The notes beneath the pieces are model-generated. The model was not told the origin of the DNA. It was given only the letters and a program-made list of their open reading frames with translations, and ran no database searches. Both the position numbers and the translations under genes were made by a program. A stretch of DNA of 38,356 nt from Methylococcales bacterium (GTDB lineage: Bacteria; Pseudomonadota; Gammaproteobacteria; Methylococcales; Methylomonadaceae). Below, piece by piece: positions 1 through 10,762 of the stretch. The number at the start of each line of letters is the position of its first letter. Position 1 is the stretch's first letter. The stretch spans positions 1 to 38,356 of the forward strand of contig JAQTXN010000007.1 in assembly GCA_028688755.1 (NCBI GenBank), in the 5' to 3' direction.

Positions 1-470
1 AAATTTAAATAATCAACCCGAAAATCGTGACCCCATTGCGATACACAATGCGCTTCGTCAATGGCGAACAAAGCAATTTTGAGCGATTTTAAAAAGTCTA
101 ATGTCGTTGAAATAGCTAGCCTTTCAGGCGCGATATAAAGCAAATCGAGTTCATTATTTTGTAATTGCTCTTCAACTTGCCGCGCTTCTTGTGCGGATAA
201 TGCGGAATTTAAAAATGCGGCGCGAATACCTAATTGTTTGAGCGCATCAACTTGGTCTTGCATCAAGGCAATTAACGGCGAAATCACAATGCCTACGCCA
301 TCTTTAACCAAGGCAGGAATTTGATAACACAACGATTTCCCACCACCTGTTGGCATTAAAACAAGTGCGTCTTGCCCTGCAATCAATCCTTCAATAATTT
401 CACGTTGCTGACCACGAAATTCATGATAACCAAAAATAGTTTTCAAAATTTTTAACGGTTCATCGCTCAT
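1..470 (-). CDS. recQ: ATP-dependent DNA helicase RecQ, N-terminal part (truncated by left window edge)
   Basis: Reverse-strand translation from ATG at 470 gives MSDEPLKILKTIFGYHEFRGQQREIIEGLIAGQDALVLMPTGGGKSLCYQIPALV...PLIALMQDQVDAL...APERL...FAIDEAHCVSQWGHDFR, with Walker A and DEAH motifs. Absent from the ORF track because it runs off the edge. Confidence 0.93.
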   Translation of the reverse strand, partial: MSDEPLKILKTIFGYHEFRGQQREIIEGLIAGQDALVLMPTGGGKSLCYQIPALVKDGVGIVISPLIALMQDQVDALKQLGIRAAFLNSALSAQEARQVEEQLQNNELDLLYIAPERLAISTTLDFLKSLKIALFAIDEAHCVSQWGHDFRVDYLN

Positions 471-545
471 TTTTATTCCAGTCAAACCATAAAAACTGCA
501 CAATATAGCTCATAATTTTTTATTTCAAATGAGCGTCACTTTTTT

Positions 546-1604
546 ATGTCTGAAAACCATCTCGAATTGTATGAAGCCGATGTCCTCATTGTTGATGACA
601 CGCTGGCAAATTTGCAGCTACTCACCTCGCTTTTAAAAGAAGAAGGCTACAAAGTGCGCCCCGCAAGTTCTGGTGCAATGGCATTGCAAGCGATTGAGAA
701 AAAATCGCCTGACTTAATTTTGCTTGACATCAAAATGCCCGACATGGACGGTTATGAAGTCTGTCAAAAATTAAAAAGTCATCCTCACACTGAAACTATT
801 CCGATTATTTTTATAAGCGCGTTAAGTGACGTGAACGACAAGGTGAAAGCCTTTAGCGTTGGCGGGGTGGATTACATCAATAAACCGTTTCAATTTGAAG
901 AAGTCAAAGCGCGAGTTTCGACGCATTTAAAATTACGTTCGTATCAACTTGAAATGGAAAAACGAGTTGCTCAAGGCGTTGAAAAAATTAACGCTTTAAA
1001 CCAAGAAATTATCGATACACAGCGCGAATTGATTTTCACGATGGGTGAAATTTGTGAAACCCATTCGCACGAAACAGGATTACACGTTAAACGTGTTGCC
1101 GAGTATTCCTATTTACTCGCTAAATTATGCGGCAGCGACAAAGCAGAGTTAATTCATCAAGCCTCACCGATGCACGACGTGGGAAAAGTAGCGATTCCCG
1201 ACACCATTTTGTCAAAAACATCAAGTTTAAATCCAGAAGAGTGGAGCGTAATGCAAACACACACCACGCTTGGTTTTAAAGTGTTTGCCGCTTCAGATAG
1301 AGAATTACTCAAAATGGCAGCGCAAATTGCCCACGAACATCACGAAAAATGGAATGGGACAGGTTATCCACGCGGTTTAAAAGGCGAAGAAATTAGTTTT
1401 GCCGCTCGCGTAACTGCCGTTGCAGACGTTTTTGATGCGCTCGGTTCAGCGCGGTGTTACAAAAAACCGTGGGAATTACCTGCGATTTTAGAATATATGA
1501 AACAAAAAAGTGGTGAGCAATTCGAACCAAGATTGATTGACTTATTTTTAGCAAACTTAGATGATTTTTTGGTGATTCGAGATAAATTTGTCGATAAAGG
1601 ATGA
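546..1604 (+). CDS. Response regulator with REC and HD-GYP domains (probable c-di-GMP phosphodiesterase)
   Basis: N-terminal REC (VLIVDDTLANLQLL...LILLDIKMPDMDGYEVC); C-terminal MHDVGKVAIPD and HHEKWNGTGYPRGL motifs of HD-GYP. Confidence 0.93.
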   Translation: MSENHLELYEADVLIVDDTLANLQLLTSLLKEEGYKVRPASSGAMALQAIEKKSPDLILLDIKMPDMDGYEVCQKLKSHPHTETIPIIFISALSDVNDKVKAFSVGGVDYINKPFQFEEVKARVSTHLKLRSYQLEMEKRVAQGVEKINALNQEIIDTQRELIFTMGEICETHSHETGLHVKRVAEYSYLLAKLCGSDKAELIHQASPMHDVGKVAIPDTILSKTSSLNPEEWSVMQTHTTLGFKVFAASDRELLKMAAQIAHEHHEKWNGTGYPRGLKGEEISFAARVTAVADVFDALGSARCYKKPWELPAILEYMKQKSGEQFEPRLIDLFLANLDDFLVIRDKFVDKG

Positions 1605-1608
1605 AGTT

Positions 1609-2928
1609 ATGAAAGTAAAACGTTTGATGTTAGCGGGTTTTCTAACGGCAATTTCACACATTGCCAATGCAGAAATCGAAATTGTTTCGCCTGAAAGCGT
1701 CGGTTTATCGTCGCAACGGTTGCAAAACCTCGACGCGCTCATGCAATCGCATATTGATGAAAAGAAAATTGCTGGCGCGAACGTGTTAATTGCTCGAAAG
1801 GGGAAAATCGCTTATTTCAAATCGTTTGGACTTGCCGACGAAAATAAACCGATGCAAAAAGACAGTTTGATTCGCATTATGTCGATGTCAAAACCGATTA
1901 CTAGCACAGCGGTTATGATTCTTTATGAACAAGGGAAATTGCTCCTTTCTGACCCCGTTTCAAAATATATTCCTGAATTTAAAAATCAAAAAGTTCTCGA
2001 AATGAATCCGAATGGCAAGGGTTATAAACTCGTGCCTGTGAAACGTGAAGTTACCATTCGTGATTTGCTCACGCACAAGTCGGGCATTTTGTATTCATTT
2101 TTAGGGAATTATTATCACGAACCTGAACGCCAAGCGGTACTTGATTTGTATAAACAAGCAGGAATCAGTGATGGCACCTGTCGCCCTGATGAAACGATTG
2201 GCGATATGGTGAAACGCTTGGCGCGTTTGCCGCTTTTCAAACAACCTGGTGAAGTGTGGGATTATGGTTTGTCGAATGACGTTTTAGGTTATTTAATCGA
2301 AGTCGTTTCGGGAATGCGTTTTGATGACTTTGTGTATAAAAACATTTTCGAGCCATTAAAAATGAAGGACAGTTATTACTATGTCCCGTCTGAAAAACAA
2401 GCTCGCATCGCAGCGGTTTGGAAAACGGATTGGCAAGGAAATTTAACCCGCACCGATGACAAACTCATTATTGACGGCAATTTGGCATTATGCCCTGCTG
2501 ACGCTTACGCCACGTCAGGTAAGTATTTAACAGGTGGTGTGAATGTAATTTCGACCGCTTATGATTACTTTCGTTTCGCACAAATGTTCTTGAACGGTGG
2601 CGAATTAGACGGTGTACGTTTACTTAGCCGAAAAACCGTTGAGCTGATGACGGCAACCAATCATATCGGCACAAGTGATGCCGTATTTTTACACGACCAT
2701 AACTGGAAATTTGGCTTAGGTTTTGCCATTGAACAAGACCGAGGACATGATGTTGACAGCGGCGATGTTGGCACATTTGAATGGGCGGGGCTTTATTCAA
2801 CCCGTTTTAGCGTTGACCCGAAAGAGCAAAAAATTACCATTTTTATGTCACAAACAACACCATTTGGTTTTCATTTTGGTTTGTGGGATAAATTACTCGT
2901 GCAATCGAGCAGCGCAATTAACGATTAG
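1609..2928 (+). CDS. Serine hydrolase, beta-lactamase class C / EstB-like, with signal peptide
   Basis: SxxK motif (MSMSKPIT), YGLSND (YxN-like) motif, N-terminal hydrophobic signal MKVKRLMLAGFLTAISHIANA. ATG at 1609 preferred over 1588, which overlaps the upstream CDS more. Confidence 0.85.
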   Translation: MKVKRLMLAGFLTAISHIANAEIEIVSPESVGLSSQRLQNLDALMQSHIDEKKIAGANVLIARKGKIAYFKSFGLADENKPMQKDSLIRIMSMSKPITSTAVMILYEQGKLLLSDPVSKYIPEFKNQKVLEMNPNGKGYKLVPVKREVTIRDLLTHKSGILYSFLGNYYHEPERQAVLDLYKQAGISDGTCRPDETIGDMVKRLARLPLFKQPGEVWDYGLSNDVLGYLIEVVSGMRFDDFVYKNIFEPLKMKDSYYYVPSEKQARIAAVWKTDWQGNLTRTDDKLIIDGNLALCPADAYATSGKYLTGGVNVISTAYDYFRFAQMFLNGGELDGVRLLSRKTVELMTATNHIGTSDAVFLHDHNWKFGLGFAIEQDRGHDVDSGDVGTFEWAGLYSTRFSVDPKEQKITIFMSQTTPFGFHFGLWDKLLVQSSSAIND

Positions 2929-2937
2929 GAGAAGAAA

Positions 2938-3750
2938 ATGAAACCATTTTTTTATAGTTTAGGCGTAGCGTTAATCTGTTTATCCACAACAGCACAAGCA
3001 ACGGGACCAAGAGTGACAGCGAGTTTATTTGAACCGCCTGTAAATGAAATTTTTACCTTAGATTTTCCGCAAGTATTGAGCATCGAATCTGCGGATACAG
3101 GTGTTGCAACGGCAATTATTAAAGCCGCGTTCAAAGCGGAAAATGTTGAAAATACGCTCACGCCGTTGCCCCTTCAAACAATGCTTTCCTATTATTTAAA
3201 TGAAGAAAATGCGCTCGCTATTGCGGGGCATGATTTGAATTTAACAACAGCAGAAGCCAAAAATGTCATCTTGGTTCCCGTGTTGCGCTTGAAAGAAAGT
3301 TACTTTTACGCTCGCCCAAAACATGAAACGCTCGCGTGGAAAGGTGATTTAGACGCATTCAAAGGCTTAACACTTGGTGTACATAAAAAAGAGGCTGCCG
3401 CTATTTATCAAAAAGCAAATATCAACATTGTTGAAGACCGCTTAGATGCACGAATCAGCGGGTTGATTGCAGGAAAAATTGATGTTGTGCGCGAAGCAGA
3501 TTTTACGATGATACAAATGTTGAAAAAGAATTTTGCAACGCAACAAAAAGACATTATTCGTTTAGAACCCAGCGCAGGCGAAGCCGTAGTTTCTGTTGCG
3601 TTTAATAAGAAAAATCCGAAAGGTGTTGCGCTCGCTAAACAATTTCAACAAGGTTTAGCAAAAATTATCGCTTCAGGTGAATACAACGACATTCTGCAAA
3701 AACAAGCAGACGAAGAAAGTAAAAATTATTTTGTCCCATTGAAAAAGTAA
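2938..3750 (+). CDS. Periplasmic substrate-binding protein, family 3-like (transporter substrate-binding domain)
   Basis: Signal peptide MKPFFYSLGVALICLSTTAQA, then a two-lobed SBP-like pattern (LRLKESYFYARP...LKGLTLGVHKKEAAAIYQ...VAFNKKNPKGVALAKQFQQGLAKIIASGEYNDIL). Confidence 0.7.
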   Translation: MKPFFYSLGVALICLSTTAQATGPRVTASLFEPPVNEIFTLDFPQVLSIESADTGVATAIIKAAFKAENVENTLTPLPLQTMLSYYLNEENALAIAGHDLNLTTAEAKNVILVPVLRLKESYFYARPKHETLAWKGDLDAFKGLTLGVHKKEAAAIYQKANINIVEDRLDARISGLIAGKIDVVREADFTMIQMLKKNFATQQKDIIRLEPSAGEAVVSVAFNKKNPKGVALAKQFQQGLAKIIASGEYNDILQKQADEESKNYFVPLKK

Positions 3751-3763
3751 GGAAATTGAAACG

Positions 3764-5419
3764 ATGAGTTTGGATAACGCCAATTTTTGGAAAAATTCTT
3801 CGCTAAGTGACGTTTTAAAATTAACCGACAAAATGAAAACGGCTTCAATGGATTCGGTGGATTTTACGACCACCGAATTGATTGAGGATTTTCAAACTTA
3901 CGTTTCAAACTTATCGGGCATTGAATTATCCGATGCGCCTTATGATGATGAACCAATTATTTCAAATGTGAATAACACTGCGCCAAACGTGGTCGCCGCG
4001 ATAACGCGCAGTGATTTAGAAAATATCATTTATTCAAACAGCGACAACAATCTCAACGCATTGCTCGATGACGGTGTGAATCTGAATTATCTAATGCCAG
4101 CTCGCAATGTGGTTTATTACAGTTTTGATAATCAAAATTTTGATGACGACAAAATTAACGCCACTCGATACGCATTTAATGTCACACAACAACAAGCTGC
4201 GCGAAGTATTTTGAATTACGCAAGTTCAGTGACAGGCATTGAATTTCAGGAAGTGTCGCTCACGCAAGATGCCGATTTGCATTTTGCTAATACCGATTTG
4301 TATGGCACTCGCACGACGGGCTTGACCAATAAATACTCTAATTATCAATACAATGCCCGAACAGATGAAATTGTAACGTATCGCGCAAATATCTATGTTT
4401 ACCTCGATAACGTAGAGTTCAATCAAGATAATGCAACGCCTGTTGCTGGTTCACAAGGTTACGAAACGTTGTTACATGAAATCGGTCATGCACTAGGTTT
4501 AAAACATCCTTTTGAATCTCCTTATGCGTTGCTCGCTTCGCAAGACAATACCAATAACACGGTTATGTCTTATAGCCACTTAAGTAATTACAAAACCGAA
4601 TTTCAATCTTATGATTTAGCGGCATTGGATTGGATTTATGGTGGTGATGGGTTAGGTGGTAAAAGTAGTTCATCCGTAACACTTGCCAAAACACAGCAAG
4701 GCACAAGCAATGATGATTATTTAGTTGGCACTGCCAAATCCGAGACGCTCACGGGATTAGCGGGAAATGATACGTTAAACGGCAGTATTGGACGTGACAG
4801 CTTAATTGGCGGCGATGGCAATGATATTTACATTGTCGATAATTCGCGCGACAAAGTTATTGAAACCAATTTATTCGACACGGATTCAGTGCAAAGCAGC
4901 GTGAATTACACGTTGCCTAAAAATGTTGAAAATCTGCTTTTAACTGACGCTGCCCAAACGGGTATTGGAAATGAACTGGCTAATAAGTTAGTGGGTAATG
5001 AATTAGCAAACAGTTTGAATGGCAAAGCGGGTAACGACACGCTTGAAGGTGGCAAAGGTAACGACACATTAACAGGTGGAACAGGTCACGATACCTTCGT
5101 TTTTAATATCAAAGATTACGACTTTTTAGGCGATTTTGCCCCACGCGCACAAAATATCGACACCATTACCGATTTCAAAAAAGGTGAAGATTCAATTGAA
5201 TTAAGTGCCGCTTTCGCGTTTAAAGGTTTTGCTGTTTCCAAATCATTAAAATCCTTTACTGGTGATGAAAGTTTGATTTATGACACCACAACTCGCACGC
5301 TTTATTTTGATGCTGACGGACAGCAAACCCATTACACGCCTACGGCAGTGATTAAATTCACAGGAAAAATAATGTTAGATGTCAGTGATTTGCAATTTAT
5401 CAACGAAGCGATTGCCTAA
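3764..5419 (+). CDS. M10-type (serralysin-like) metalloprotease with RTX calcium-binding repeats, putative type I secretion substrate
   Basis: Zinc motif TLLHEIGHALGLKHPF (HExxHxxGxxH), downstream Met-turn VMSYSHLS, RTX nonapeptides (GLAGNDTLNGSIGRDSLIGGDGNDIYIVDN; GKAGNDTLEGGKGNDTLTGGTGHDTFVF), no N-terminal signal peptide. Confidence 0.9.
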   Translation: MSLDNANFWKNSSLSDVLKLTDKMKTASMDSVDFTTTELIEDFQTYVSNLSGIELSDAPYDDEPIISNVNNTAPNVVAAITRSDLENIIYSNSDNNLNALLDDGVNLNYLMPARNVVYYSFDNQNFDDDKINATRYAFNVTQQQAARSILNYASSVTGIEFQEVSLTQDADLHFANTDLYGTRTTGLTNKYSNYQYNARTDEIVTYRANIYVYLDNVEFNQDNATPVAGSQGYETLLHEIGHALGLKHPFESPYALLASQDNTNNTVMSYSHLSNYKTEFQSYDLAALDWIYGGDGLGGKSSSSVTLAKTQQGTSNDDYLVGTAKSETLTGLAGNDTLNGSIGRDSLIGGDGNDIYIVDNSRDKVIETNLFDTDSVQSSVNYTLPKNVENLLLTDAAQTGIGNELANKLVGNELANSLNGKAGNDTLEGGKGNDTLTGGTGHDTFVFNIKDYDFLGDFAPRAQNIDTITDFKKGEDSIELSAAFAFKGFAVSKSLKSFTGDESLIYDTTTRTLYFDADGQQTHYTPTAVIKFTGKIMLDVSDLQFINEAIA

Positions 5420-5800
5420 ATGAAAACTTGTTTTTGTGGTTCAAACCTTGATTACACGCAATGTTGCGAGCCTTTTCACAATGGCACGCAACACGCGCTA
5501 ACCGCGCAAATTTTAATGCGTTCTCGTTACAGCGCGTATGTTTTGAAAAATGCCGATTATTTGCTTTCAACGTGGTACAAAAGCACACGCCCGAAAGCAC
5601 TCGATTTTTCGCAAGAAAATGTCACATGGAAAAAATTGGAAATTCTGCACACCAAAAAAGGTGGCGAAAAAGACGATAAAGGTCGCGTTGAATTTAAGGC
5701 TTTTTATGAACAAAACGGACAAACGCTCGTGATGCACGAAATTAGCCGCTTTAAGAAATTTGGCGGAAAATGGTTTTATGTAGATGGAATTGTCGATTAG
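5420..5800 (+). CDS. YchJ family protein (SEC-C motif, UPF0225)
   Basis: CFCGSNLDYTQCCEPFHNG...ALTAQILMRSRYSAYVLKNADYLLSTW is typical of the YchJ family. Confidence 0.85.
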   Translation: MKTCFCGSNLDYTQCCEPFHNGTQHALTAQILMRSRYSAYVLKNADYLLSTWYKSTRPKALDFSQENVTWKKLEILHTKKGGEKDDKGRVEFKAFYEQNGQTLVMHEISRFKKFGGKWFYVDGIVD

Positions 5801-5807
5801 CCAATCT

Positions 5808-6272
5808 TTAACGTTTGCGCCGTGCTGCAAAAAAATCCTTCAATAATTGCGAACAAGTGTCTTCCAAAATGCCACCTTGCCACTGAACGTGATGATTTAA
5901 AAATGGCGCATTTGATAACGCTAACGCATTACAAACACAGCCCCGTTTTTCATCAAATGCCCCAAATACTAAACGTTGAATTCTCGCTTGAGCAATCGCC
6001 CCCATACACATAACACATGGTTCGAGTGTCACATAAAGCGTTGTATCGATTAAACGATAATTTTCAATCACACTGCCTGCCTGTCGAATGGCAACAATTT
6101 CAGCATGTGCGCTCGGGTCGTGCATTTTAATGACTTGATTCCAACCTTCGGCAACGACTTTTTCATTTTTAATTAGCACTGCGCCGACAGGCACTTCACC
6201 TAAATCTTGCGCTCGTTGGGCTAATCGAATCGCATAACGCATCCAGCTTTCGTCTGTTAAAATGTCGCTCAC
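5808..6272 (-). CDS. tadA: tRNA-specific adenosine deaminase
   Basis: HAEIVAIRQA and PCVMCMGAIAQARI zinc motifs with VFGAFDEKRG; length 154 aa. Confidence 0.93.
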   Translation of the reverse strand: MSDILTDESWMRYAIRLAQRAQDLGEVPVGAVLIKNEKVVAEGWNQVIKMHDPSAHAEIVAIRQAGSVIENYRLIDTTLYVTLEPCVMCMGAIAQARIQRLVFGAFDEKRGCVCNALALSNAPFLNHHVQWQGGILEDTCSQLLKDFFAARRKR

Positions 6273-6297
6273 TTTCTACTCTCAATTCTAAAATTCA

Positions 6298-7371
6298 ATG
6301 TCAAAACTTAATCTACAAACTCTTTTTCGTCCCGAAGTGCTAGCGTTATCGGCCTATCACGTTGCGAATGCACAAGGTTTTATCAAACTTGATGCAATGG
6401 AAAATCCTTACACTTGGTCAGATGAATTAAAACAATCGTGGCTTGCGCGATTAAACGATTGTGCGATAAATCGCTACCCCGACCCGCAAGCAACGCTGCT
6501 TGCCACCACACTCAAAAGTTTAAACAACTTACCCGACGACATTGAGTTGTTACTCGGTAACGGTTCAGATGAAATTATTCAATTGTTGTTAATGGCATTG
6601 CCGCCGAATTCGCATGTTTTAAGCACTACGCCCAGCTTTGTAATGTACAAACAAATTAGCGATTCTTTGGGCTTAAATTATCACGGCGTTTCGCTTGATG
6701 CTGAAAATTTTGATTTGGATTTACCTGCAATGCTCACAGCCATTGAAGAATACAATCCTGCGGTGATTTTTCTTGCTTATCCGAATAATCCGACGGGAAA
6801 TTTGTTTAATATTGACGCGATTAACAAAATTATCGAGGCGGCAAACGGTTTAGTTATTATTGATGAAGCCTACGAACCGTTTGCAAATAACGCGAGTTTC
6901 ATGAATCGCGTGGGCGGCAACATTTTAGTGATGCGAACGGTGTCTAAATTAGGTTTAGCAGGTTTGCGTTTAGGTTATATTGCGGGGCAACGTGAAATTA
7001 TCGCCGAATTAGACAAAATTCGTTTGCCTTACAATATCAACGTGTTAACGCAAACAAGCGTGCAATTTTCACTTGAAAATAAAGCAGTTTTTGATGAACA
7101 AACTCAAGCCATTTGCCGTGAACGAACTCTAATGTTGCAAGAACTGAATGCGTTGAATGGCATTACGGCTTACGACAGTGCAGCAAATTTTATTTTATTC
7201 AAAACACCACAAAATCAAGCAACACGAATGTTCGAGGCAATTAAAACGCAAGGCGTGTTAATTAAAAATGTTCACCCACAAGGCGGATTGTTAACTGATT
7301 GTTTGCGTGTTACGGTCGGTACACCTAGCGAAAATCAAGCATTTTTAAATGCTTTAAAATCTGTGCTTTGA
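6298..7371 (+). CDS. hisC: Histidinol-phosphate aminotransferase
   Basis: KLDAMENPY, NRYPDPQA, LGNGSDEIIQLL, YPNNPTGNLF, SKLGLAGLRLGY motifs. Confidence 0.92.
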   Translation: MSKLNLQTLFRPEVLALSAYHVANAQGFIKLDAMENPYTWSDELKQSWLARLNDCAINRYPDPQATLLATTLKSLNNLPDDIELLLGNGSDEIIQLLLMALPPNSHVLSTTPSFVMYKQISDSLGLNYHGVSLDAENFDLDLPAMLTAIEEYNPAVIFLAYPNNPTGNLFNIDAINKIIEAANGLVIIDEAYEPFANNASFMNRVGGNILVMRTVSKLGLAGLRLGYIAGQREIIAELDKIRLPYNINVLTQTSVQFSLENKAVFDEQTQAICRERTLMLQELNALNGITAYDSAANFILFKTPQNQATRMFEAIKTQGVLIKNVHPQGGLLTDCLRVTVGTPSENQAFLNALKSVL

Positions 7372-7372
7372 G

Positions 7373-8440
7373 TTAAATTTTGTTTAACCGTCTTTTTTGC
7401 ACTGCATTCGCTAATTTTTTCAGCAAGGGCAAAGTATCTTCCCATGATAAACAAGCATCGGTAATGCTTTGCCCATAAATCAAATCTTGCCCTTTCACGA
7501 CGGTTTGTTGCCCACCTTTGAGATGACTTTCAATCATCACGCCCATGATGCGTTTATCCCCGCTGGCAATTTGCCCCGCGACATCGTCGCCGACAATGAG
7601 CTGGCGTTGGCATTGTTTCAAACTGTTGGAATGACTGAAATCAATCATGATATTAGGGCGCAAATGCGCATGTTCCATACTTTGCGCGACTTGGTCAACG
7701 TGAACAGCATCGTAATTTGGCTGATGATTCCCGCCGCGCAAAATAATATGCACGTCTTCATTTCCCGTCGTTGAAAAAATCGCCGAATGACCCGCTTTGG
7801 TGAGCGATAAAAAATGATGTGGACTCATTGCCGCACCAATTGCATCAATTGCAATTTTTGCCGTGCCATCGGTGGCGTTTTTGAAACCCACTGGACACGA
7901 TAAACCTGACGCAAGTTCACGATGTACTTGGCTTTCAGTCGTTCTCGCGCCAATTGCGCCCCAAGCAATTAAATCCGAAACATATTGTGGCGTAATCAAA
8001 TCGAGATATTCGGTTGCCGCTGGAATGCCTATGTTATTTACATCGAGCAACAATTGTCTCGCCACTCGCAACCCTTTGTTAATGTTAAAACTTGAATCCA
8101 AATCAGGGTCGTTAATTAAGCCTTTCCAACCAACGGTAGTGCGTGGTTTTTCAAAATACACGCGCATAATAATGAGCAAATCGTCGCTCAATTCAGCCAC
8201 CACCGTTTTTAACAATTGAGCATATTCAAGCGCGGCTTTCGTATCGTGAATGGAGCAAGGCCCGACAACAACCACTAATCGGTCGTCGTCACCTTTTAAA
8301 ATGTTGTGAATAGCACGACGCGCATCAAACGTGGTTTGCGCGGCAACGTCAGTAATCGGCATTTCAGTATGAACTTCGACGGGGGCAATGACTTCAGTCA
8401 TGCCGCAAATGCGTAAATCGTCAGTATTAAATCTGTGCAA
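7373..8440 (-). CDS. 3-deoxy-7-phosphoheptulonate synthase (class I DAHP synthase)
   Basis: VVVGPCSIHD, MRVYFEKPRTTVGWKGLINDPDLDSSFNINKGLR, GARTTESQVHRELASGLSCPVGFKN, IMIDFSHSNS, GVMIESHLKGG. The aroF/G/H paralog cannot be assigned with certainty. Confidence 0.95.
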   Translation of the reverse strand: MHRFNTDDLRICGMTEVIAPVEVHTEMPITDVAAQTTFDARRAIHNILKGDDDRLVVVVGPCSIHDTKAALEYAQLLKTVVAELSDDLLIIMRVYFEKPRTTVGWKGLINDPDLDSSFNINKGLRVARQLLLDVNNIGIPAATEYLDLITPQYVSDLIAWGAIGARTTESQVHRELASGLSCPVGFKNATDGTAKIAIDAIGAAMSPHHFLSLTKAGHSAIFSTTGNEDVHIILRGGNHQPNYDAVHVDQVAQSMEHAHLRPNIMIDFSHSNSLKQCQRQLIVGDDVAGQIASGDKRIMGVMIESHLKGGQQTVVKGQDLIYGQSITDACLSWEDTLPLLKKLANAVQKRRLNKI

Positions 8441-8460
8441 CTTCCCTCTCCTCTTAGGTT

Positions 8461-9336
8461 TTATTTTTTACGACCGTTTAAACGAATCCAATCTTCTTGT
8501 TGAACACGCGGCGCGAAATCGATTTTTTGCTCGTAAGCGGTAATTACCGAATCTGCTTGCTCTGCCAAAATCCCCGATAAAATTAAATCGCCATTTTGAG
8601 CGACTAACGCGCAAATGTTTTGCGATAAATCAATCAATGGTTTTGCCAAAATGTTCGCTAAAACAACATCTGCTTCGAACGGTTTGAAATCTTCAGGTAA
8701 GTAGCAGTGTATTTTGTCAGAAACCGCATTTTTCAAGGCATTATCGCGCGTTGCGGTGAGAGCTTGCGGGTCGATGTCTACCGCATGTGCTTCTTTTGCA
8801 CCAAGTAAAATGGCTGCAACAGCTAAAATTCCTGAACCACAACCGTAATCAATCACGGTTTTACCTGTTAAATCGTGGCTAGCTAGCCATTCTAAACATA
8901 ATGCTGTGGTTGGATGTGTACCTGTTCCAAACGCTAAACCTGGGTCAAGCGTTAAACAGACAGTGCCTTCTTCGTGCTGTTCTTGGTCAGTGGGGCAAAC
9001 CCACAACCGATTTGCAAATTTCATCGGATGATAAAATTCCATCCATGCTCGTTCCCACGCTTGGTCTTCGATGAATTGATATTGCCACGAATCACCAATC
9101 GTTTTGAATTTTCGATTCATTTCTGCTTTGACGAATTCGGGGTCAACGTCCAATTCAAAAAGGGCTTCGACTTGGGTATTTGTCCAAATTTTGGTCTCGC
9201 CAATTTTCGGTTCATAAACGGGTTCGTCTTCTGCGTCTAAATACGTCACAGAAACGGCTTTTAAATGAGTGAAATGTTTAGCGACTTTCGGCGCAGATTT
9301 TTCTGTCGTTGTGACAGTGAGTTGATGCCAAGGCAT
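8461..9336 (-). CDS. prmA: Ribosomal protein L11 methyltransferase
   Basis: LDPGLAFGTGTHPTTALCLEWL, VIDYGCGSGILAVAA, ANILAKPL motifs; downstream of accC as is common. Confidence 0.94.
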   Translation of the reverse strand: MPWHQLTVTTTEKSAPKVAKHFTHLKAVSVTYLDAEDEPVYEPKIGETKIWTNTQVEALFELDVDPEFVKAEMNRKFKTIGDSWQYQFIEDQAWERAWMEFYHPMKFANRLWVCPTDQEQHEEGTVCLTLDPGLAFGTGTHPTTALCLEWLASHDLTGKTVIDYGCGSGILAVAAILLGAKEAHAVDIDPQALTATRDNALKNAVSDKIHCYLPEDFKPFEADVVLANILAKPLIDLSQNICALVAQNGDLILSGILAEQADSVITAYEQKIDFAPRVQQEDWIRLNGRKK

Positions 9337-9407
9337 AATTGGAGATTAAGAAATGAAGCGTGATTAAATGGCGCACAAACTGTGTTTGTACGCCGCTGAG
9401 AAAAGGC

Positions 9408-10751
9408 TTAATAAATACCCAATTTTTTCTCTAAATAATGGATATTTTGCCCACCTGCCGCAAACGCGCTATCGGTCATGATGTCGTGTTGCAGTGGAAT
9501 GTTGGTTTTTATGCCGTCGATAATAATTTCATTCAAGGCGGTATTCATACGCGCAATCGCACTCGCGCGAGTTTCACCGTGAGCAATCAATTTGCCAATC
9601 ATCGAATCGTAATACGGCGGCACTTTGTAACCATTGTAAATGTGTGTTTCGCAACGAATTCCTGGCCCTCCAGGCATGTGAAATTGTGAAATCGTACCTG
9701 GACATGGCATAAACGTTTTCGGGTCTTCGGCATTCAAACGGCATTCAATCGCGTGACCTTGAATTTTGACTTGCTCTTGCGTAATCGATAATTTTTCGCC
9801 TGCGGCAATTCGCAACTGTTCTTTCACAATGTCAAAACCTGTCACCATTTCTGTCACAGGATGTTCAACTTGCACGCGGGTATTCATTTCGATAAAGAAA
9901 AATTCGCCTTTTTCGTACAAAAATTCGAATGTTCCCGCACCACGATAACCAATATCAATACACGCTTGAGCGCAACGTTCACCAATAAATTTACGTTGCT
10001 CTTCTGTAATTCCTGGAGCTGGAGCTTCTTCAACCACTTTTTGATGACGACGTTGCATTGAACAATCGCGCTCACCTAAATGAATCGCGTTACCGTGCGT
10101 ATCTGCCATAACTTGAAATTCAATGTGACGCGGGTCTTCTAAAAATTTTTCCATATAAACGGTTGCATTGCCAAACGCTGCACCTGCTTCGGCTTTGGTC
10201 ATCGCAATCGCGTTAAGTAATGCCGCTTCGGTATGCACCGTACGCATTCCACGACCACCACCGCCACCTGCGGCTTTGATAATCACTGGATAACCAATTT
10301 CACGCGCTAATTTCAAATTTTTATCCGCATCATCAGAAAGCGGGTCGTTATTACCAGGAACGCAAGGAATTCCTGCTTTGAGCATCGCATTTTTAGCCGA
10401 AATTTTATCGCCCATCATGCGAATCGTATCGGCCTTTGGCCCTATGAAAACAAAACCACTTTGTTCTACTTTTTCAGCAAAATCCGCATTTTCAGACAAA
10501 AATCCATAACCTGGATGAATCGCTTGCGCGTCAGTCACTTCTGCTGCACTAATAATGGCTGGAATGTTTAAATAACTTTCGGTTGAATTCGCAGGGCCAA
10601 TACACACAGATTCATCTGCTAAACGAACGTGTTTTAAATCACGATCGGCTTCTGAATGCACAGCAACGACTTTTATGCCAAGTTCACGGCAAGCTCGCAA
10701 CACGCGCAACGCGATTTCACCGCGATTGGCGATAACAATTTTATCAAACAT
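9408..10751 (-). CDS. accC: Acetyl-CoA carboxylase, biotin carboxylase subunit
   Basis: [67 protein letters not shown]. Confidence 0.97.
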   Translation of the reverse strand: MFDKIVIANRGEIALRVLRACRELGIKVVAVHSEADRDLKHVRLADESVCIGPANSTESYLNIPAIISAAEVTDAQAIHPGYGFLSENADFAEKVEQSGFVFIGPKADTIRMMGDKISAKNAMLKAGIPCVPGNNDPLSDDADKNLKLAREIGYPVIIKAAGGGGGRGMRTVHTEAALLNAIAMTKAEAGAAFGNATVYMEKFLEDPRHIEFQVMADTHGNAIHLGERDCSMQRRHQKVVEEAPAPGITEEQRKFIGERCAQACIDIGYRGAGTFEFLYEKGEFFFIEMNTRVQVEHPVTEMVTGFDIVKEQLRIAAGEKLSITQEQVKIQGHAIECRLNAEDPKTFMPCPGTISQFHMPGGPGIRCETHIYNGYKVPPYYDSMIGKLIAHGETRASAIARMNTALNEIIIDGIKTNIPLQHDIMTDSAFAAGGQNIHYLEKKLGIY

Positions 10752-10762
10752 AGTTTTTTGCC

